From UBA4744 sp963717135 (GTDB lineage Bacteria > Actinomycetota > Acidimicrobiia > Spongiisociales > UBA4744), in the NCBI GenBank assembly GCA_963717135.1, contig CAVQVN010000006.1:62001-126000 (forward strand): DNA of 64,000 nucleotides, given 5' to 3'. The notes below the pieces were generated by a model. It did no database searches. It was not told the DNA's origin and saw nothing but the letters and a program-made list of their open reading frames with translations. The stretch's first letter is position 1. Each line of letters starts with the position of its first letter. Shown in pieces: positions 18,154 to 27,025 of the stretch. The position numbers and the translations under genes are program-made.

Positions 18154-18240
18154 CAAGGGCCTAGCAGAACACGGGCCTCGACTCGCGACCATCTCCGCCC
18201 CGTCAACCTTGGGCAGGCTGTCGTTGCGGGACGACGTACG

Positions 18241-18269
18241 AAGTAGTCAGCACAAAGTGCTGACTACTT
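18241..18269. terminator. Perfect 13-bp hairpin between convergent genes
   Basis: AAGTAGTCAGCAC (18241-18253) pairs perfectly with 18257-18269 around an AAA loop. It sits between the convergent E1 beta and aldehyde dehydrogenase genes and contains the TAG stop of the latter (18264-18266), so it probably ends transcription in both directions. No clear U tract. Confidence 0.65.
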
Positions 18270-19778
18270 CCTCGAAATGGTCCCCTCCCAGGTTCCGACC
18301 TTCTCGCCCTTGAGGGCCTCTTCGTCGAACCAGTAGCTGGTGACGGCCTTAGTCTCCGTATAGAACCTCACGCCGTCGCTGCCCATCACATGCAGATCGC
18401 CGAAGAAGCTGTTCTTGTGGCCGCTGAACGGGAAGACCGAGATCGGCACCGGAATGCCGACATTCACGCCGACCATACCGGCATCGATCCGCCGGGCGAA
18501 CTCGCGGGCGTAGTGTCCGCTCTGCGTGAAGATGGTTGCTCCATTGGCGAATTCGCTGGCGTTGATCAGTTCGACGCCTTCATCGAAGTTGGCAACCCGC
18601 TTCACGTACAAGACCGGCCCAAAGACCTCCTCACGCCCGCAGGACATGTCTTCGGTCACGTGATCGAACACCGTCGGGCCTACGTAGTAGCCGCCCTCGT
18701 GATCCGGGACTACAACGTCCCGGCCGTCCAAAACCAGCTCGGCACCTTCACCGACCGACTTGTCGATCCAATTCAACACGAAGTCTTTGTGGCCGGCGTT
18801 GACGAGGGGTCCCAGCTCCGTCGATTCCTCATAGGCTGGTCCGATCTTGCGTTCCTTGGCCAGCTCGGTGATGGCGGCGACTAGTTCGTCGGCAATGGAC
18901 TCTTCGACGGCAATCGCCGGGAGCGCCATGCAGCGTTCCCCGGCACATCCGAAGGCCGAGTTGATCACCCGCTGGGCGGTCGCCCGGATGGGGGCGTCGC
19001 GCAAGACGAGGGCATGGTTCTTCGCTTCGGTGAGTGCTTGCACCCGCTTGCCGTGGGCGGCCGCGGTTGCGTAGATGTGACGGCCGACCTCGGTCGAACC
19101 GACGAAGCTGATCCCCCGCACCTTGGGATGGGTCAGCAACCGTTCGGCCTCGTGCCGCGAGCACGTCACCACGTTCAGAACCCCGGGCGGCATGCCCGCC
19201 TCCTCAGCCAACTCCGCCACCCGAAAGGCCGTCTGTGGGACAAATGAGGCGGCTTTCAAAACGAAGGTATTGCCGGTCGTAACGGCAAGAGGCATCATCC
19301 AGCCCATCGGGATCATGGCCGGGAAGTTCCAGGGAGCGATGCCGACAAATACTCCCAGCGGCTCGCGGAACGTGACGGTGTCGTAGCCGGTAGCCACGTT
19401 CATCAGCGAATCACCCATCATTGTGACCGGTAGCGCACAAGCCAGCTCGACGACCTCGATCGCCTTGAGCACGTCCCCACGAGCCTCGGTGTAGCTCTTG
19501 CCCATTTCGGTCGACAAGAGCACCGAAAGGTCATGGAGGTTTGCTTCCAGGCGTTCTTTCAGCCGGAACATCACCTGGACCCGCTCGGTGATCGGCGTGT
19601 CCCTCCAGGCCGGGTAGGCGGAGGCCGCCGCCTCGACCGCGGCGTCGACCTCATCGGCGGTACAACGGGGCGCTTCCGCCATCACCTCACCCGTGCTGCT
19701 GTTGGTTATCTCGTAGTACTCGCCGCTGGTCGTGTCGCGCCACTCGCCACCAACCAGGAACTTCAAACGCTCCGCCAT
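18264..19778 (-). CDS. mmsA: CoA-acylating methylmalonate-semialdehyde dehydrogenase-like enzyme
   Basis: A 504-residue aldehyde dehydrogenase with start ATG 19778 after GAGGAGG. MmsA-type features are IAPWNFPAMIPMGWMMPLA, SFVGSTEVG, and the catalytic Cys in FGCAGERCMALP. The usual catalytic Glu of hydrolytic aldehyde dehydrogenases is replaced in the EAKNH segment, as in CoA-dependent MmsA enzymes. It would turn a semialdehyde plus CoA into an acyl-CoA with NAD. Between the E1 genes and the importer, it may handle a three-carbon semialdehyde from the catabolic pathway; the exact substrate is inference. Confidence 0.87.
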   Translation of the reverse strand: MAERLKFLVGGEWRDTTSGEYYEITNSSTGEVMAEAPRCTADEVDAAVEAAASAYPAWRDTPITERVQVMFRLKERLEANLHDLSVLLSTEMGKSYTEARGDVLKAIEVVELACALPVTMMGDSLMNVATGYDTVTFREPLGVFVGIAPWNFPAMIPMGWMMPLAVTTGNTFVLKAASFVPQTAFRVAELAEEAGMPPGVLNVVTCSRHEAERLLTHPKVRGISFVGSTEVGRHIYATAAAHGKRVQALTEAKNHALVLRDAPIRATAQRVINSAFGCAGERCMALPAIAVEESIADELVAAITELAKERKIGPAYEESTELGPLVNAGHKDFVLNWIDKSVGEGAELVLDGRDVVVPDHEGGYYVGPTVFDHVTEDMSCGREEVFGPVLYVKRVANFDEGVELINASEFANGATIFTQSGHYAREFARRIDAGMVGVNVGIPVPISVFPFSGHKNSFFGDLHVMGSDGVRFYTETKAVTSYWFDEEALKGEKVGTWEGTISRK

Positions 19779-20211
19779 CTCCGTCCTCCTCAATGACAAT
19801 GAGCTACGTATCTTCGTTTCTCGCTTGCGCCGAACCTTACAACCGAAAGCGCCCGGAAAAGCCCTTCACGATCAAGATGAGGTCCGCGCCACCACTGCCT
19901 GATCTATCTTTTCGCTCTTCACCTGGTCCACCGGATTGGTTTGACTTGGGTAGTGTCGAGTCCGTAATGTCCAAGTAATCGATTATCGAGGATACAAGAT
20001 TCAGGACTGTTTGGGTGCTGAACTCTTCTCGCCGATCGACAGGATCATGACCGGGAGGGTGTGTGGATAGGGTCTCAATCCCAACGCACGGCGGGGCCTT
20101 CCTCGTCGCCTCACTCTCCACAACCGGCGTACGCAATCCTTACTCCCCTCCCCAGCCTTTCCGTCCTGATCTTTCTACCTCTCAGTCGCCAGCACGACAG
20201 GCCGGATCCCG
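19779..20211. other. Divergent intergenic region between mmsA-like gene and ABC importer
   Basis: This 433-bp gap contains the plus-strand promoter and operator-like element at 19941-20001, followed by a leader of roughly 210 bases before the permease ATG. I see no convincing gene or riboswitch fold in the leader. Confidence 0.6.
19941..20001 (+). promoter_or_regulatory. Promoter with 26-bp operator-like element (copy 2)
   Basis: TTGACT (19941-19946) and TAATGT (19965-19970), 18 bases apart, form a sigma-70-like promoter reading towards the ABC importer. Five bases later begins a 26-bp element (19976-20001, core TAATCGATTA) that matches copy 1 at 23 of 26 positions. The same promoter-to-element distance in both copies argues for a shared regulator acting at the transcription start. 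Confidence 0.65.
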
Positions 20212-21084
20212 ATGGACTTCATAGCCAAGTCCCTCGTCATCGGTTTGACCGAGCACGCTCCCCTAGTCCTGGCCGCGATGGGGTTTGCATTGCTCTACCG
20301 CCTCACCGGCCTCATCAACGTGGCCTACTCAGAGACAATCACCCTCGGCGCCTATTTCGGAATGTGGGTCAACACGACTTTTGATCTGAGCTTCTACGAA
20401 GTCTTGTTGCCTGCCGGGATCATGGCCGGGCTGGTCAGCGTCGCCACCTATTTCGCCATCTTCCGGCCGGCCAAGATACGCAACGTGGGCGTCCTGGAGA
20501 TGATCATCATCTCGTTGGGGCTCTCGGTCTTCCTCCGGCACGGCCTCCAGTTTGTCTTCGGCTACCCGGTCCGCTTCTTTGACGTTCCACCTCCGGAATC
20601 GCTCCGGGTGCTCGGAGTCGGAGTTTCATCGTTCCGACTGCTCGCTCTCGGCAGCGTTCTGGTGCTTGCATTGCTGCTGTACTGGTTCATCCAAAAGTCG
20701 AGTTACGGATTGCAGATCCGGGCCCTGGCCAGCGATGAGAATCTCGCCCAGGTGAGCGGGATCCGGCCGCTGTTTGTCACCGTCCTGATCTGGTTCATCG
20801 CCGGGGTCGCCGGTGGACTGGCCGGAGCGTTCTACGGAGTCGGGTCGGCGGTGGCGCCACTGCTGGGATGGAGACAATTCCTCCTCATCTTCCTTGTCAC
20901 TCTGGTCGGCGGACGCAAAAACATCGGAGGCGTCATCATCGCCGGTCTGGTAACCGGAATCGCCCTGGCCGCCATGAGCCTCCAATTCGGCCAGGTGCTG
21001 TACGCCCAACTCGCCTTGATAGTCGCCTTCATCGCCATCCTCAAGGCGCGCGGCCGGCGGATAACCGAAACGGAAAAGGTGTAG
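20212..21084 (+). CDS. livH: Branched-chain-amino-acid-type ABC transporter permease (LivH family)
   Basis: A 290-residue inner-membrane permease with eight or so hydrophobic segments. The LivH landmarks LLYRLTGLINVAYSE near the N-terminus and the cytoplasmic coupling loop with ALASDENLAQVSGI (family EAA-like) are visible. It is the first gene of a complete importer operon of two permeases, two ATPases and a binding protein. This family also moves amides, urea and aromatic acids, so the substrate need not be an amino acid. Confidence 0.92.
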   Translation: MDFIAKSLVIGLTEHAPLVLAAMGFALLYRLTGLINVAYSETITLGAYFGMWVNTTFDLSFYEVLLPAGIMAGLVSVATYFAIFRPAKIRNVGVLEMIIISLGLSVFLRHGLQFVFGYPVRFFDVPPPESLRVLGVGVSSFRLLALGSVLVLALLLYWFIQKSSYGLQIRALASDENLAQVSGIRPLFVTVLIWFIAGVAGGLAGAFYGVGSAVAPLLGWRQFLLIFLVTLVGGRKNIGGVIIAGLVTGIALAAMSLQFGQVLYAQLALIVAFIAILKARGRRITETEKV

Positions 21085-21088
21085 TGCC

Positions 21089-22039
21089 ATGAGTCTTGAC
21101 TGGCTCGACGCTTTCCTGATCTCCGGTCTGTTCTTCGTAGTGATGGTGATTGGACTCGCATTGCTCCTTCACCTGCAACTGGGCCTGGCCCGGATCGCCA
21201 ACTTCGGAGTAGTCGGTTTCTGGGGCATCGGGATGTACTCGTTCGGAGTGCTGTTCGTCAAGGTGGATTGGCCGTTCGGCGATCCCTGGCCGTTCCTGAT
21301 CTCGGCGATCTTCGGGGCATTTGTCGCATTCCTGAGTGGTCTTCTGGTCGGCTGGCTCATCGCCGACCTCGACGACGACGGGGTCCTGGGCGGCACGCTC
21401 GGCTTCGCCACCATCGTCTGGATCCTCGCCACGACCCAACAAGGCCTCACCGGCGGCGCCCTCGGCATGGGTGGCCTCAACTTCCCGTATCAGATGGAGA
21501 CGGTCAAGCAGAAAGAGGCCCTGTGGCTGGTGATACTGGTCGTCGTCGTCGCCGTCATTCTCTACTACGTGCATCGCGTGCACCGCGCCCCCTATGGACG
21601 CCTCCTGACGGCGATCGGCGACAACGAGCCGCTCGCCCGGAGCCTCGGGAAACGCACGTTCCGCAACAAGCTCTGGCTGTTCGCCCTCGGCTCGGCCGGG
21701 ATGGGATTCCTCGGTGCCATGTACGGAGTCATGGAACGTTTTCTCGAGACTTCCAACCTCGGGATCGACATCACCCTGGCCGCCATCGTCGGGTTGATCG
21801 TTGGAGGCACTGCCCGGGTGTGGGGAGCGGTAGTCGGCGTAGTGCTCGCCATCGGCTTCTTCGACATTGTGGTCCAGTTCTATCTGCCCTTCCCCCGGGA
21901 GTGGTACACGCAGGCCATTCCGGTGCTACGCGAAGCGGTATTCGGACTTGTGCTCATCACCGTTCTTCTGTTCCGACCGTTGGGCATCCTCGGCGACATG
22001 CGCCGGGACAAACTGATGCGGAGCATGCACGGTGACTGA
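21089..22039 (+). CDS. livM: Branched-chain-amino-acid-type ABC transporter permease (LivM family)
   Basis: A 316-residue polytopic permease, the partner of the LivH-type protein, starting 4 bases after its stop. The coupling loop carries TAIGDNEPLARSLGK, and the following helices contain GAMYGVMERF and IVGLIVGGTARVWG, typical of LivM. Its stop overlaps the GTG start of the first ATPase by 8 bases. Confidence 0.92.
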   Translation: MSLDWLDAFLISGLFFVVMVIGLALLLHLQLGLARIANFGVVGFWGIGMYSFGVLFVKVDWPFGDPWPFLISAIFGAFVAFLSGLLVGWLIADLDDDGVLGGTLGFATIVWILATTQQGLTGGALGMGGLNFPYQMETVKQKEALWLVILVVVVAVILYYVHRVHRAPYGRLLTAIGDNEPLARSLGKRTFRNKLWLFALGSAGMGFLGAMYGVMERFLETSNLGIDITLAAIVGLIVGGTARVWGAVVGVVLAIGFFDIVVQFYLPFPREWYTQAIPVLREAVFGLVLITVLLFRPLGILGDMRRDKLMRSMHGD

Positions 22040-22823
22040 CTTTCAGCAGACCCCCGTGGTAACCCGTCCCCGGATTCGAATTGAGAACGCGTCCAAGAGT
22101 TTCTCGGGACGCGTCGTGGTCGATATTGACGAGTTGGTATTCGGCGACAAACCGATCGAGGGTTTGATCGGGCCCAACGGAGCCGGCAAGACAACGTTGA
22201 TGCGGATGATCATGCATTCGACGCCGCTCGACCGCGGAACCATCACCCTTCTTCAGCCCGACGGAGAGGGGATTGAACTGTCAAGCCTGCGCACTCACCG
22301 GATGGCTCACCACGGCGTCGTGAAGAGCAATCAAGTGATTATGGACTTCGGGAAACTGACCATATGGGATTCGCTGTTGCTTTCCCTGGCCCGGCCGGAG
22401 TATGAGCGACCCCATAGAATCTTTGCCGAGAAGGACCTGTTCGAAGAAACCGCCGACGCCGCCCGGAAATATCTCGACCTTTTCTCATTTGACAACCCCT
22501 TTGGTTACGCTCAGTCGGCCGGCGAGAAGAAGCTGCTTGACATCGTTCGATGCTTGCTCCTCAAGCCGAAGTTCTTGCTCCTCGACGAGCCGACCGCCGG
22601 TTTGCCTGAGGAGCTCACGGAAAAGGTCATGGATGTCGTCCGGGACCTGGCCGCCCACGGAACAGCGATCGTGATAGTCGAGCACGACCTCAACGTGATC
22701 TGGAGCCTCAGCGATGATGTCCACTTCATGGCGGAAGGCAACGTCATCATGAGAGGCAGCCCGGAAGAGATCCGTGAACACAAGACGGTGGTCGAGAAGT
22801 ACCTGGGAGAAGGCCATGTCTGA
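22032..22823 (+). CDS. livG: ABC transporter ATP-binding protein (LivG family)
   Basis: A 263-residue ATPase beginning at GTG 22032. Walker A is GPNGAGKTT, Walker B is LLLDEPTAGLP and the switch His is in IVEHD. The signature motif reads QSAGEKK in place of the usual LSGGQ, a mild departure seen in LivG relatives. A long insert (residues 80-125) follows the Q-loop region, in the usual LivG position. It pairs with the next ATPase. Confidence 0.92.
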   Translation: MTDFQQTPVVTRPRIRIENASKSFSGRVVVDIDELVFGDKPIEGLIGPNGAGKTTLMRMIMHSTPLDRGTITLLQPDGEGIELSSLRTHRMAHHGVVKSNQVIMDFGKLTIWDSLLLSLARPEYERPHRIFAEKDLFEETADAARKYLDLFSFDNPFGYAQSAGEKKLLDIVRCLLLKPKFLLLDEPTAGLPEELTEKVMDVVRDLAAHGTAIVIVEHDLNVIWSLSDDVHFMAEGNVIMRGSPEEIREHKTVVEKYLGEGHV

Positions 22824-23532
22824 GCCGGTCGATTCCCCGATTCTCGAAGCCCGGTCGATCCGCAGCGGATACCACGGCGTCACCGTCATCAAAGGCCTCG
22901 ACTTCGAGGTAGGCAATGAGATCTTCGCCGTTTTGGGAGCCAACGGCGCCGGCAAGACCACCCTGCTAGCAACACTGGCCCGGTTGATCCCGCTCATGGC
23001 GGGTAACATCCGGTTCAGAGGTGAGGACGTGTCAACGCTTCCACCCTTCGAGACTGCTGGTTTGGGCATCGGCTACGTGCCTCAGGAGAAAGGTGCCTTT
23101 CCGGAGCTATCCGTCTTCGAAAACCTCACCATCGGCGGGATGATCGGCGAGCGGTCGGTCGAGGAGCGGATGGATGAGGTCTTCGATCTGTTCCCCGACC
23201 TCAAGGCCCTGCAAGCTCAGCCGGCAGGGACCCTCAGCGGCGGCGAATCGAGAATGGTGGCGGCCGGCCGGGCCCTGATGCAGGATCCAACGTTGCTACT
23301 GCTCGACGAGCCAACCGCCGGGCTTTCACCGCTCTATGTCGACATGTTCTTCGAGAAAGTCACCGAGATCCACGAGACTCGCGGGGTCGGCATCATCCTG
23401 GCCGAACAGAACGCCACCAAGGCGCTCGAGGTATCCCATCGGGTGATGGTGCTGAGCCTGGGCGAGTCTTTCCTCATCGAGCAAGCGGACAACCTGACCA
23501 CCCAACAACTCAAGGAGGGATACCGGATATAA
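22816..23532 (+). CDS. livF: ABC transporter ATP-binding protein (LivF family)
   Basis: A 238-residue ATPase; ATG 22816 was chosen because it overlaps the previous stop by 8 bases and begins the conserved fold. Walker A GANGAGKTT, signature LSGGESRMV, Walker B LLLDEPTAGLSP and the switch region LAEQN are intact and in the LivF form. Confidence 0.94.
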   Translation: MSEPVDSPILEARSIRSGYHGVTVIKGLDFEVGNEIFAVLGANGAGKTTLLATLARLIPLMAGNIRFRGEDVSTLPPFETAGLGIGYVPQEKGAFPELSVFENLTIGGMIGERSVEERMDEVFDLFPDLKALQAQPAGTLSGGESRMVAAGRALMQDPTLLLLDEPTAGLSPLYVDMFFEKVTEIHETRGVGIILAEQNATKALEVSHRVMVLSLGESFLIEQADNLTTQQLKEGYRI

Positions 23533-23571
23533 ATCTGGATCGCTGGCAACCAAGGAGGAGGAATAGCAATC

Positions 23572-25023
23572 ATGCGAATAGGAAAACTGGGGCGAGTACT
23601 TGCGCTTGTGTTTGTGCTCACCCTGATCGCCGCGGCGTGTGCCGGTGACGACACCACCGACACGACGGCCGCCACCGAAACAACAGCGGCCACCGAAACA
23701 ACAGCCGCCACCGAAACAACAGCGGCCACCGAAACAACGGCGGCCATGAGCGACGAACCGGTAGTCGTCTGTGAGTTGGCTTACTACACAGGTGAGTTCG
23801 CGCCGTATGGACCCTCTCTCACAGCCGATGTCCAGTTCCCGATCTTTGAGGTAATCAACCTCGATCCCCCGCTGGGCCGCACCTGGGAATTCGTCTCCGA
23901 GGACCTCGGGACGGTTGGTGAGGCTCAGGCGGCGCGGGCGTGCCTCGAGCAGCATGGCGCCGAGATCCTGGTGAGCCAGGCCCACGGGTACCGGACCTAC
24001 CGGGACTTCATGCTGGAGTGGATCGCCGAGAACGACGGGCCGCTGGGCCCATCGGTCCACGGCGGGACGATCCCGCAAAACATCGGTGGAGTGGCCTCCG
24101 AGCCGATCTTCCGGGCGCAAGGCCTTGACGAAGCTCTGGGGATGACCGGTGTGTTGTACGCGGAAACGCTCGGCGTCGAGTCAATCGTGGTCTTCGCCAC
24201 CCAGGTTGAGGGCTTCCAGCTGGCCGCCGGTGCCGCCGTTTTGGCTGCCGAAGCGATCGGCATGGAAGTACTGGCCCGGATCGATGTTCCTGCCGAGCAG
24301 CCGTCCTACCGGGCGGAAGCGGAGCGGATCGCCGGACTCGCCCCGGATGCAGTGATCGTGCAAGCCGGTTCTGTCGAGTCGGCCACTCTGATCCAACAGG
24401 CGGCAGAAGCGGGTCTGTCGACCCACTGGATCGGTGAGACCGGCTGGATCCAGAAGGAGTTCATCGACACTCTCGGAACCGAGCCGATCGCCGGCCAGAA
24501 GAGCATCGGGTACGCGGCGTTCACTTACAACGACAACACCCCGGCCTGGGAGTTCTACCAGCCGCTCTGGGACAACACCGCGCCCTATGGCAAGGACTCG
24601 GATTTCGCAGACCCGGCTACCGGGAACTACCACTACTCGACCTACGACCTGATGGTCCAGACGGCTCTGGCGGTCGAGTACGGTGGTTCGTACAAGGCGA
24701 GCGACTGGGCTCCGGCTATGTTCGCCGTGGGTGATCCGCCCGGAACCGTGTGCTACACGTATGCGGACTGCCTGGCGGAGATCCGGGCGGGCAACGACAT
24801 CGACTACGAGGGTGTCACCGGACCGGGTACGTACTCGGCCGGCGGCGTCAACGCCGTCACCCAGGCGTACGCTCCGTTCAACGCCGACGGCTCGCTCGGC
24901 GACGCGGTGATCATCGACGCCGACCGGGCGTTGGAGGTCATCGGCCTCATCGCCGTCCAAGCCGAGTGCGACAACCCGAACCCGGCCGGGACCAACCCGG
25001 CGTCGCCCAACTGCACCTGGTAG
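23572..25023 (+). CDS. ABC transporter substrate-binding lipoprotein (Leu/Ile/Val-binding type)
   Basis: A 483-residue secreted protein with a very strong ribosome site (AAGGAGGAGG). A signal peptide with a lipobox ends in IAAAC (Cys near residue 23), then a Thr/Ala/Glu-rich linker of TTAATE repeats, then a periplasmic-binding-protein type I fold (from about residue 62). It captures the substrate outside the membrane for the LivHMGF-type importer. Ligand cannot be told from sequence by eye; the locus suggests the substrate of the adjoining catabolic operon. Confidence 0.92.
   Translation: MRIGKLGRVLALVFVLTLIAAACAGDDTTDTTAATETTAATETTAATETTAATETTAAMSDEPVVVCELAYYTGEFAPYGPSLTADVQFPIFEVINLDPPLGRTWEFVSEDLGTVGEAQAARACLEQHGAEILVSQAHGYRTYRDFMLEWIAENDGPLGPSVHGGTIPQNIGGVASEPIFRAQGLDEALGMTGVLYAETLGVESIVVFATQVEGFQLAAGAAVLAAEAIGMEVLARIDVPAEQPSYRAEAERIAGLAPDAVIVQAGSVESATLIQQAAEAGLSTHWIGETGWIQKEFIDTLGTEPIAGQKSIGYAAFTYNDNTPAWEFYQPLWDNTAPYGKDSDFADPATGNYHYSTYDLMVQTALAVEYGGSYKASDWAPAMFAVGDPPGTVCYTYADCLAEIRAGNDIDYEGVTGPGTYSAGGVNAVTQAYAPFNADGSLGDAVIIDADRALEVIGLIAVQAECDNPNPAGTNPASPNCTW
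23662..23745 (+). repeat. In-frame 18-base repeats coding TTAATE linker
   Basis: Four near-perfect 18-base units encode Thr-Thr-Ala-Ala-Thr-Glu, followed by a partial unit. They form the flexible spacer between the lipid-anchored Cys and the binding domain. Because units are in frame, copy-number change would alter linker length only. Confidence 0.9.
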
Positions 25024-25058
25024 GAACGAATCGGACATAAGACACGTGGCAGACGAGT

Positions 25059-25090
25059 AGGTGGCAGCGGGGAAACCCGCTGCCACCTTT
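25059..25090 (+). terminator. Strong stem-loop terminator after the importer operon
   Basis: A perfect 13-bp stem (25059-25071 with 25076-25088) closed by a GAAA tetraloop is followed by a short T run. It lies 35 bases after the binding-protein stop and should end the importer transcript. The next gene begins 7 bases later. Confidence 0.8.
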
Positions 25091-25097
25091 CTGAGCG

Positions 25098-25814
25098 GTG
25101 ATTACTTCCGTGGCGATCGCCGCCTTCCTGATCGGTTTCAACAAGGCCGGGGTAGCCGGAACCCTCGGGCCGTTCGTGACAGTGCTGTTGGCGCTCAGCA
25201 TTCCCGCCGACGACGCAGTCGGCCTGCTACTCCCCATCCTGATTGTGGCCGACTGGTTTACCCTGGCCGCCCACTGGAGACAATGGGACACACGAATCTA
25301 CGGCAGACTGCTGATGGCTTCGTTGATCGGGATCGCCATCGGCAGTGTGGTGATCTCTGCCGTTAGCGAGACGGCTCTGCGGCGCATCATCGCGGTAGCG
25401 ATGCTCGGATTTGCCATCTTCTACATCAAGAGCCGCTCGATCCGCCTGGACCCCCGCAAGTCCGACCGTTACGCCTGGCCGGCCGGGGCCACCTCCGGGC
25501 TCATCTCGACCCTGGCCCATCTCGGCGGCCCACCGGTCTTTGTGTACCTGATGACCACCAACTTGAAGCCCCGCCAGTTTGTGGCAACCAGCGCGGTGCT
25601 GTTTGCCACGATCAACTTGCTCAAGGTTCCCGGCTATCTCTTCGCCGGTTTGTTCGACGGTGAGTTGATAGTCTCGACCATGTGGACCTGGGTGATGATC
25701 CCTGTAGGTGTTCTCGCCGGGCGAGCCCTGGTCGACAAGATCAACCGGGAGAGATTCGAGCGCATCACCGTCGCTCTGCTTACGGTCGGCGCCGCGCTGT
25801 TGCTCATCTTCTAG
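25098..25814 (+). CDS. TauE/SafE (TSUP) family permease
   Basis: A 238-residue membrane protein with about seven to eight hydrophobic segments in the two-repeat layout of the sulfite exporter TauE/SafE family. The first repeat opens with GFNKAGVAG and the second with GLISTLAHLGGPPVF. Start GTG 25098 is the most upstream choice; GTG 25110 is possible. The family exports sulfite, sulfoacetate or other organic anions; the substrate here is unknown. It comes just after the importer terminator and is convergent with metX. Confidence 0.85.
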   Translation: MITSVAIAAFLIGFNKAGVAGTLGPFVTVLLALSIPADDAVGLLLPILIVADWFTLAAHWRQWDTRIYGRLLMASLIGIAIGSVVISAVSETALRRIIAVAMLGFAIFYIKSRSIRLDPRKSDRYAWPAGATSGLISTLAHLGGPPVFVYLMTTNLKPRQFVATSAVLFATINLLKVPGYLFAGLFDGELIVSTMWTWVMIPVGVLAGRALVDKINRERFERITVALLTVGAALLLIF

Positions 25815-25837
25815 CAGGCATCAGACTTCCCATACAG

Positions 25838-25854
25838 CCAGGCCGGTCCTGGCG
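25838..25854. terminator. Candidate hairpin between convergent TauE-like gene and metX
   Basis: GCCAGG (25838-25843) and CCTGGC (25849-25854) form a 6-bp stem with a five-base loop, followed by GTTTGCC. It lies in the 119-bp gap between convergent genes and could end both transcripts weakly. Confidence 0.35.
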
Positions 25855-25933
25855 TTTGCCGTACCGGGATCATGATGTCCGTTTTCAGCCCGAACGTTGT
25901 CCCAACAGCATCGCAGCAGATTCGTGGACCCGG

Positions 25934-27025
25934 TCAGGCGGAGGCCGCTTCCGGCAGTGCCATCGTCGGATGGTGGACGGAGGCCCCGCCGCTGGTCAGA
26001 TCTGCCCGGAATCTGGTGATGATTCGATCGAGGGTGTCGGTCTCGATCAGGAAGGCGTCGTGTCCCTGCGGGGCTTGCAGTGTCTCGTATCTGCCACCGG
26101 GAAGGGCCCGCGCCAGGCTTTCCACCTCTGACACCGGGTACAACACGTCGCTGGAGATCCCGACCGCCAGGACGGGCGTGGTGATTCCTGCCAGAACATC
26201 GTCCAGCTCACCGCGTCCTCGTGCCAGATCGTGGCCGTCCATGGCACCGACCAGGGTCAAGTACGAGTTGGCGTCAAATCGATCGACCAATTTCTTGCCC
26301 TGGTGGCGTAGGTACGACTGAACGGCGAACCCGCCGGCCGATTCGCTCCGACCGAATTTGGTATCGAAGTTGTCCGGACTCCGGTAGGAGATCATGGCGA
26401 TCATGCGGGCAGCCGCCAGGCCATCGACCGGCCCTTCTCCCGGTCGGTAGCCCCCGTCCTTGAATCCCGGGTCGGCGGTGATGGCGGCTCGCTGGGCGTC
26501 GGAAAAAGCGAGACTCCAGGCCGACTGGTTCGGACCGGCGCCGATCGACACGACCCCACCCACCCGATCCGGGAACCCGAAAGCCCACTCGAGGGCTTGC
26601 ATCCCTCCCAGGGATCCCCCAATGACCAGGTTGAGTAGATCCACTCCCAGGTGATCCAGCAGGCTCGCCTGCAGAGCGACCATGTCACGGATCGAGACAT
26701 CGGGGAATCCCCCACCGTAGGTGCCGACCGTTCCCGGTCTGATCGACGCCGGTCCGGTTGTGCCGTAGCAACTGCCCAGGACGTTCGACGAAATAATGAA
26801 GTCACGATCCGGATCCAGGGTCCGGCCGGGACCGAACAGGCCGGCCCACCAGTCGTCGGCGTCGGCGTTTCCGGTCAGCGCGTGGCACACCAACGTGGCG
26901 CGGGATTGCCACCTACCCCAGGTTCGGTAAGCCACCCGGACCCCTCTGAGAGATTGCCCCCCTTCCAGAGCGAAGACCCCCGGGACATCGAAGAACCGCG
27001 TCTCCGCCGAAAAGGTTCCGGTCAT
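25934..27025 (-). CDS. metX: Homoserine O-acetyltransferase (or O-succinyltransferase)
   Basis: A 363-residue alpha/beta-hydrolase of the MetX family; ATG 27025 overlaps the metY stop (ATGA). The nucleophile elbow GGSLGGMQALEW, the motif NVLGSCYGTTGP and the C-terminal His in PQGHDAFLIE are intact. It acylates homoserine in methionine synthesis; acyl specificity between acetyl and succinyl is not settled by eye. With metY it gives direct sulfhydrylation to homocysteine. Confidence 0.95.
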   Translation of the reverse strand: MTGTFSAETRFFDVPGVFALEGGQSLRGVRVAYRTWGRWQSRATLVCHALTGNADADDWWAGLFGPGRTLDPDRDFIISSNVLGSCYGTTGPASIRPGTVGTYGGGFPDVSIRDMVALQASLLDHLGVDLLNLVIGGSLGGMQALEWAFGFPDRVGGVVSIGAGPNQSAWSLAFSDAQRAAITADPGFKDGGYRPGEGPVDGLAAARMIAMISYRSPDNFDTKFGRSESAGGFAVQSYLRHQGKKLVDRFDANSYLTLVGAMDGHDLARGRGELDDVLAGITTPVLAVGISSDVLYPVSEVESLARALPGGRYETLQAPQGHDAFLIETDTLDRIITRFRADLTSGGASVHHPTMALPEAASA

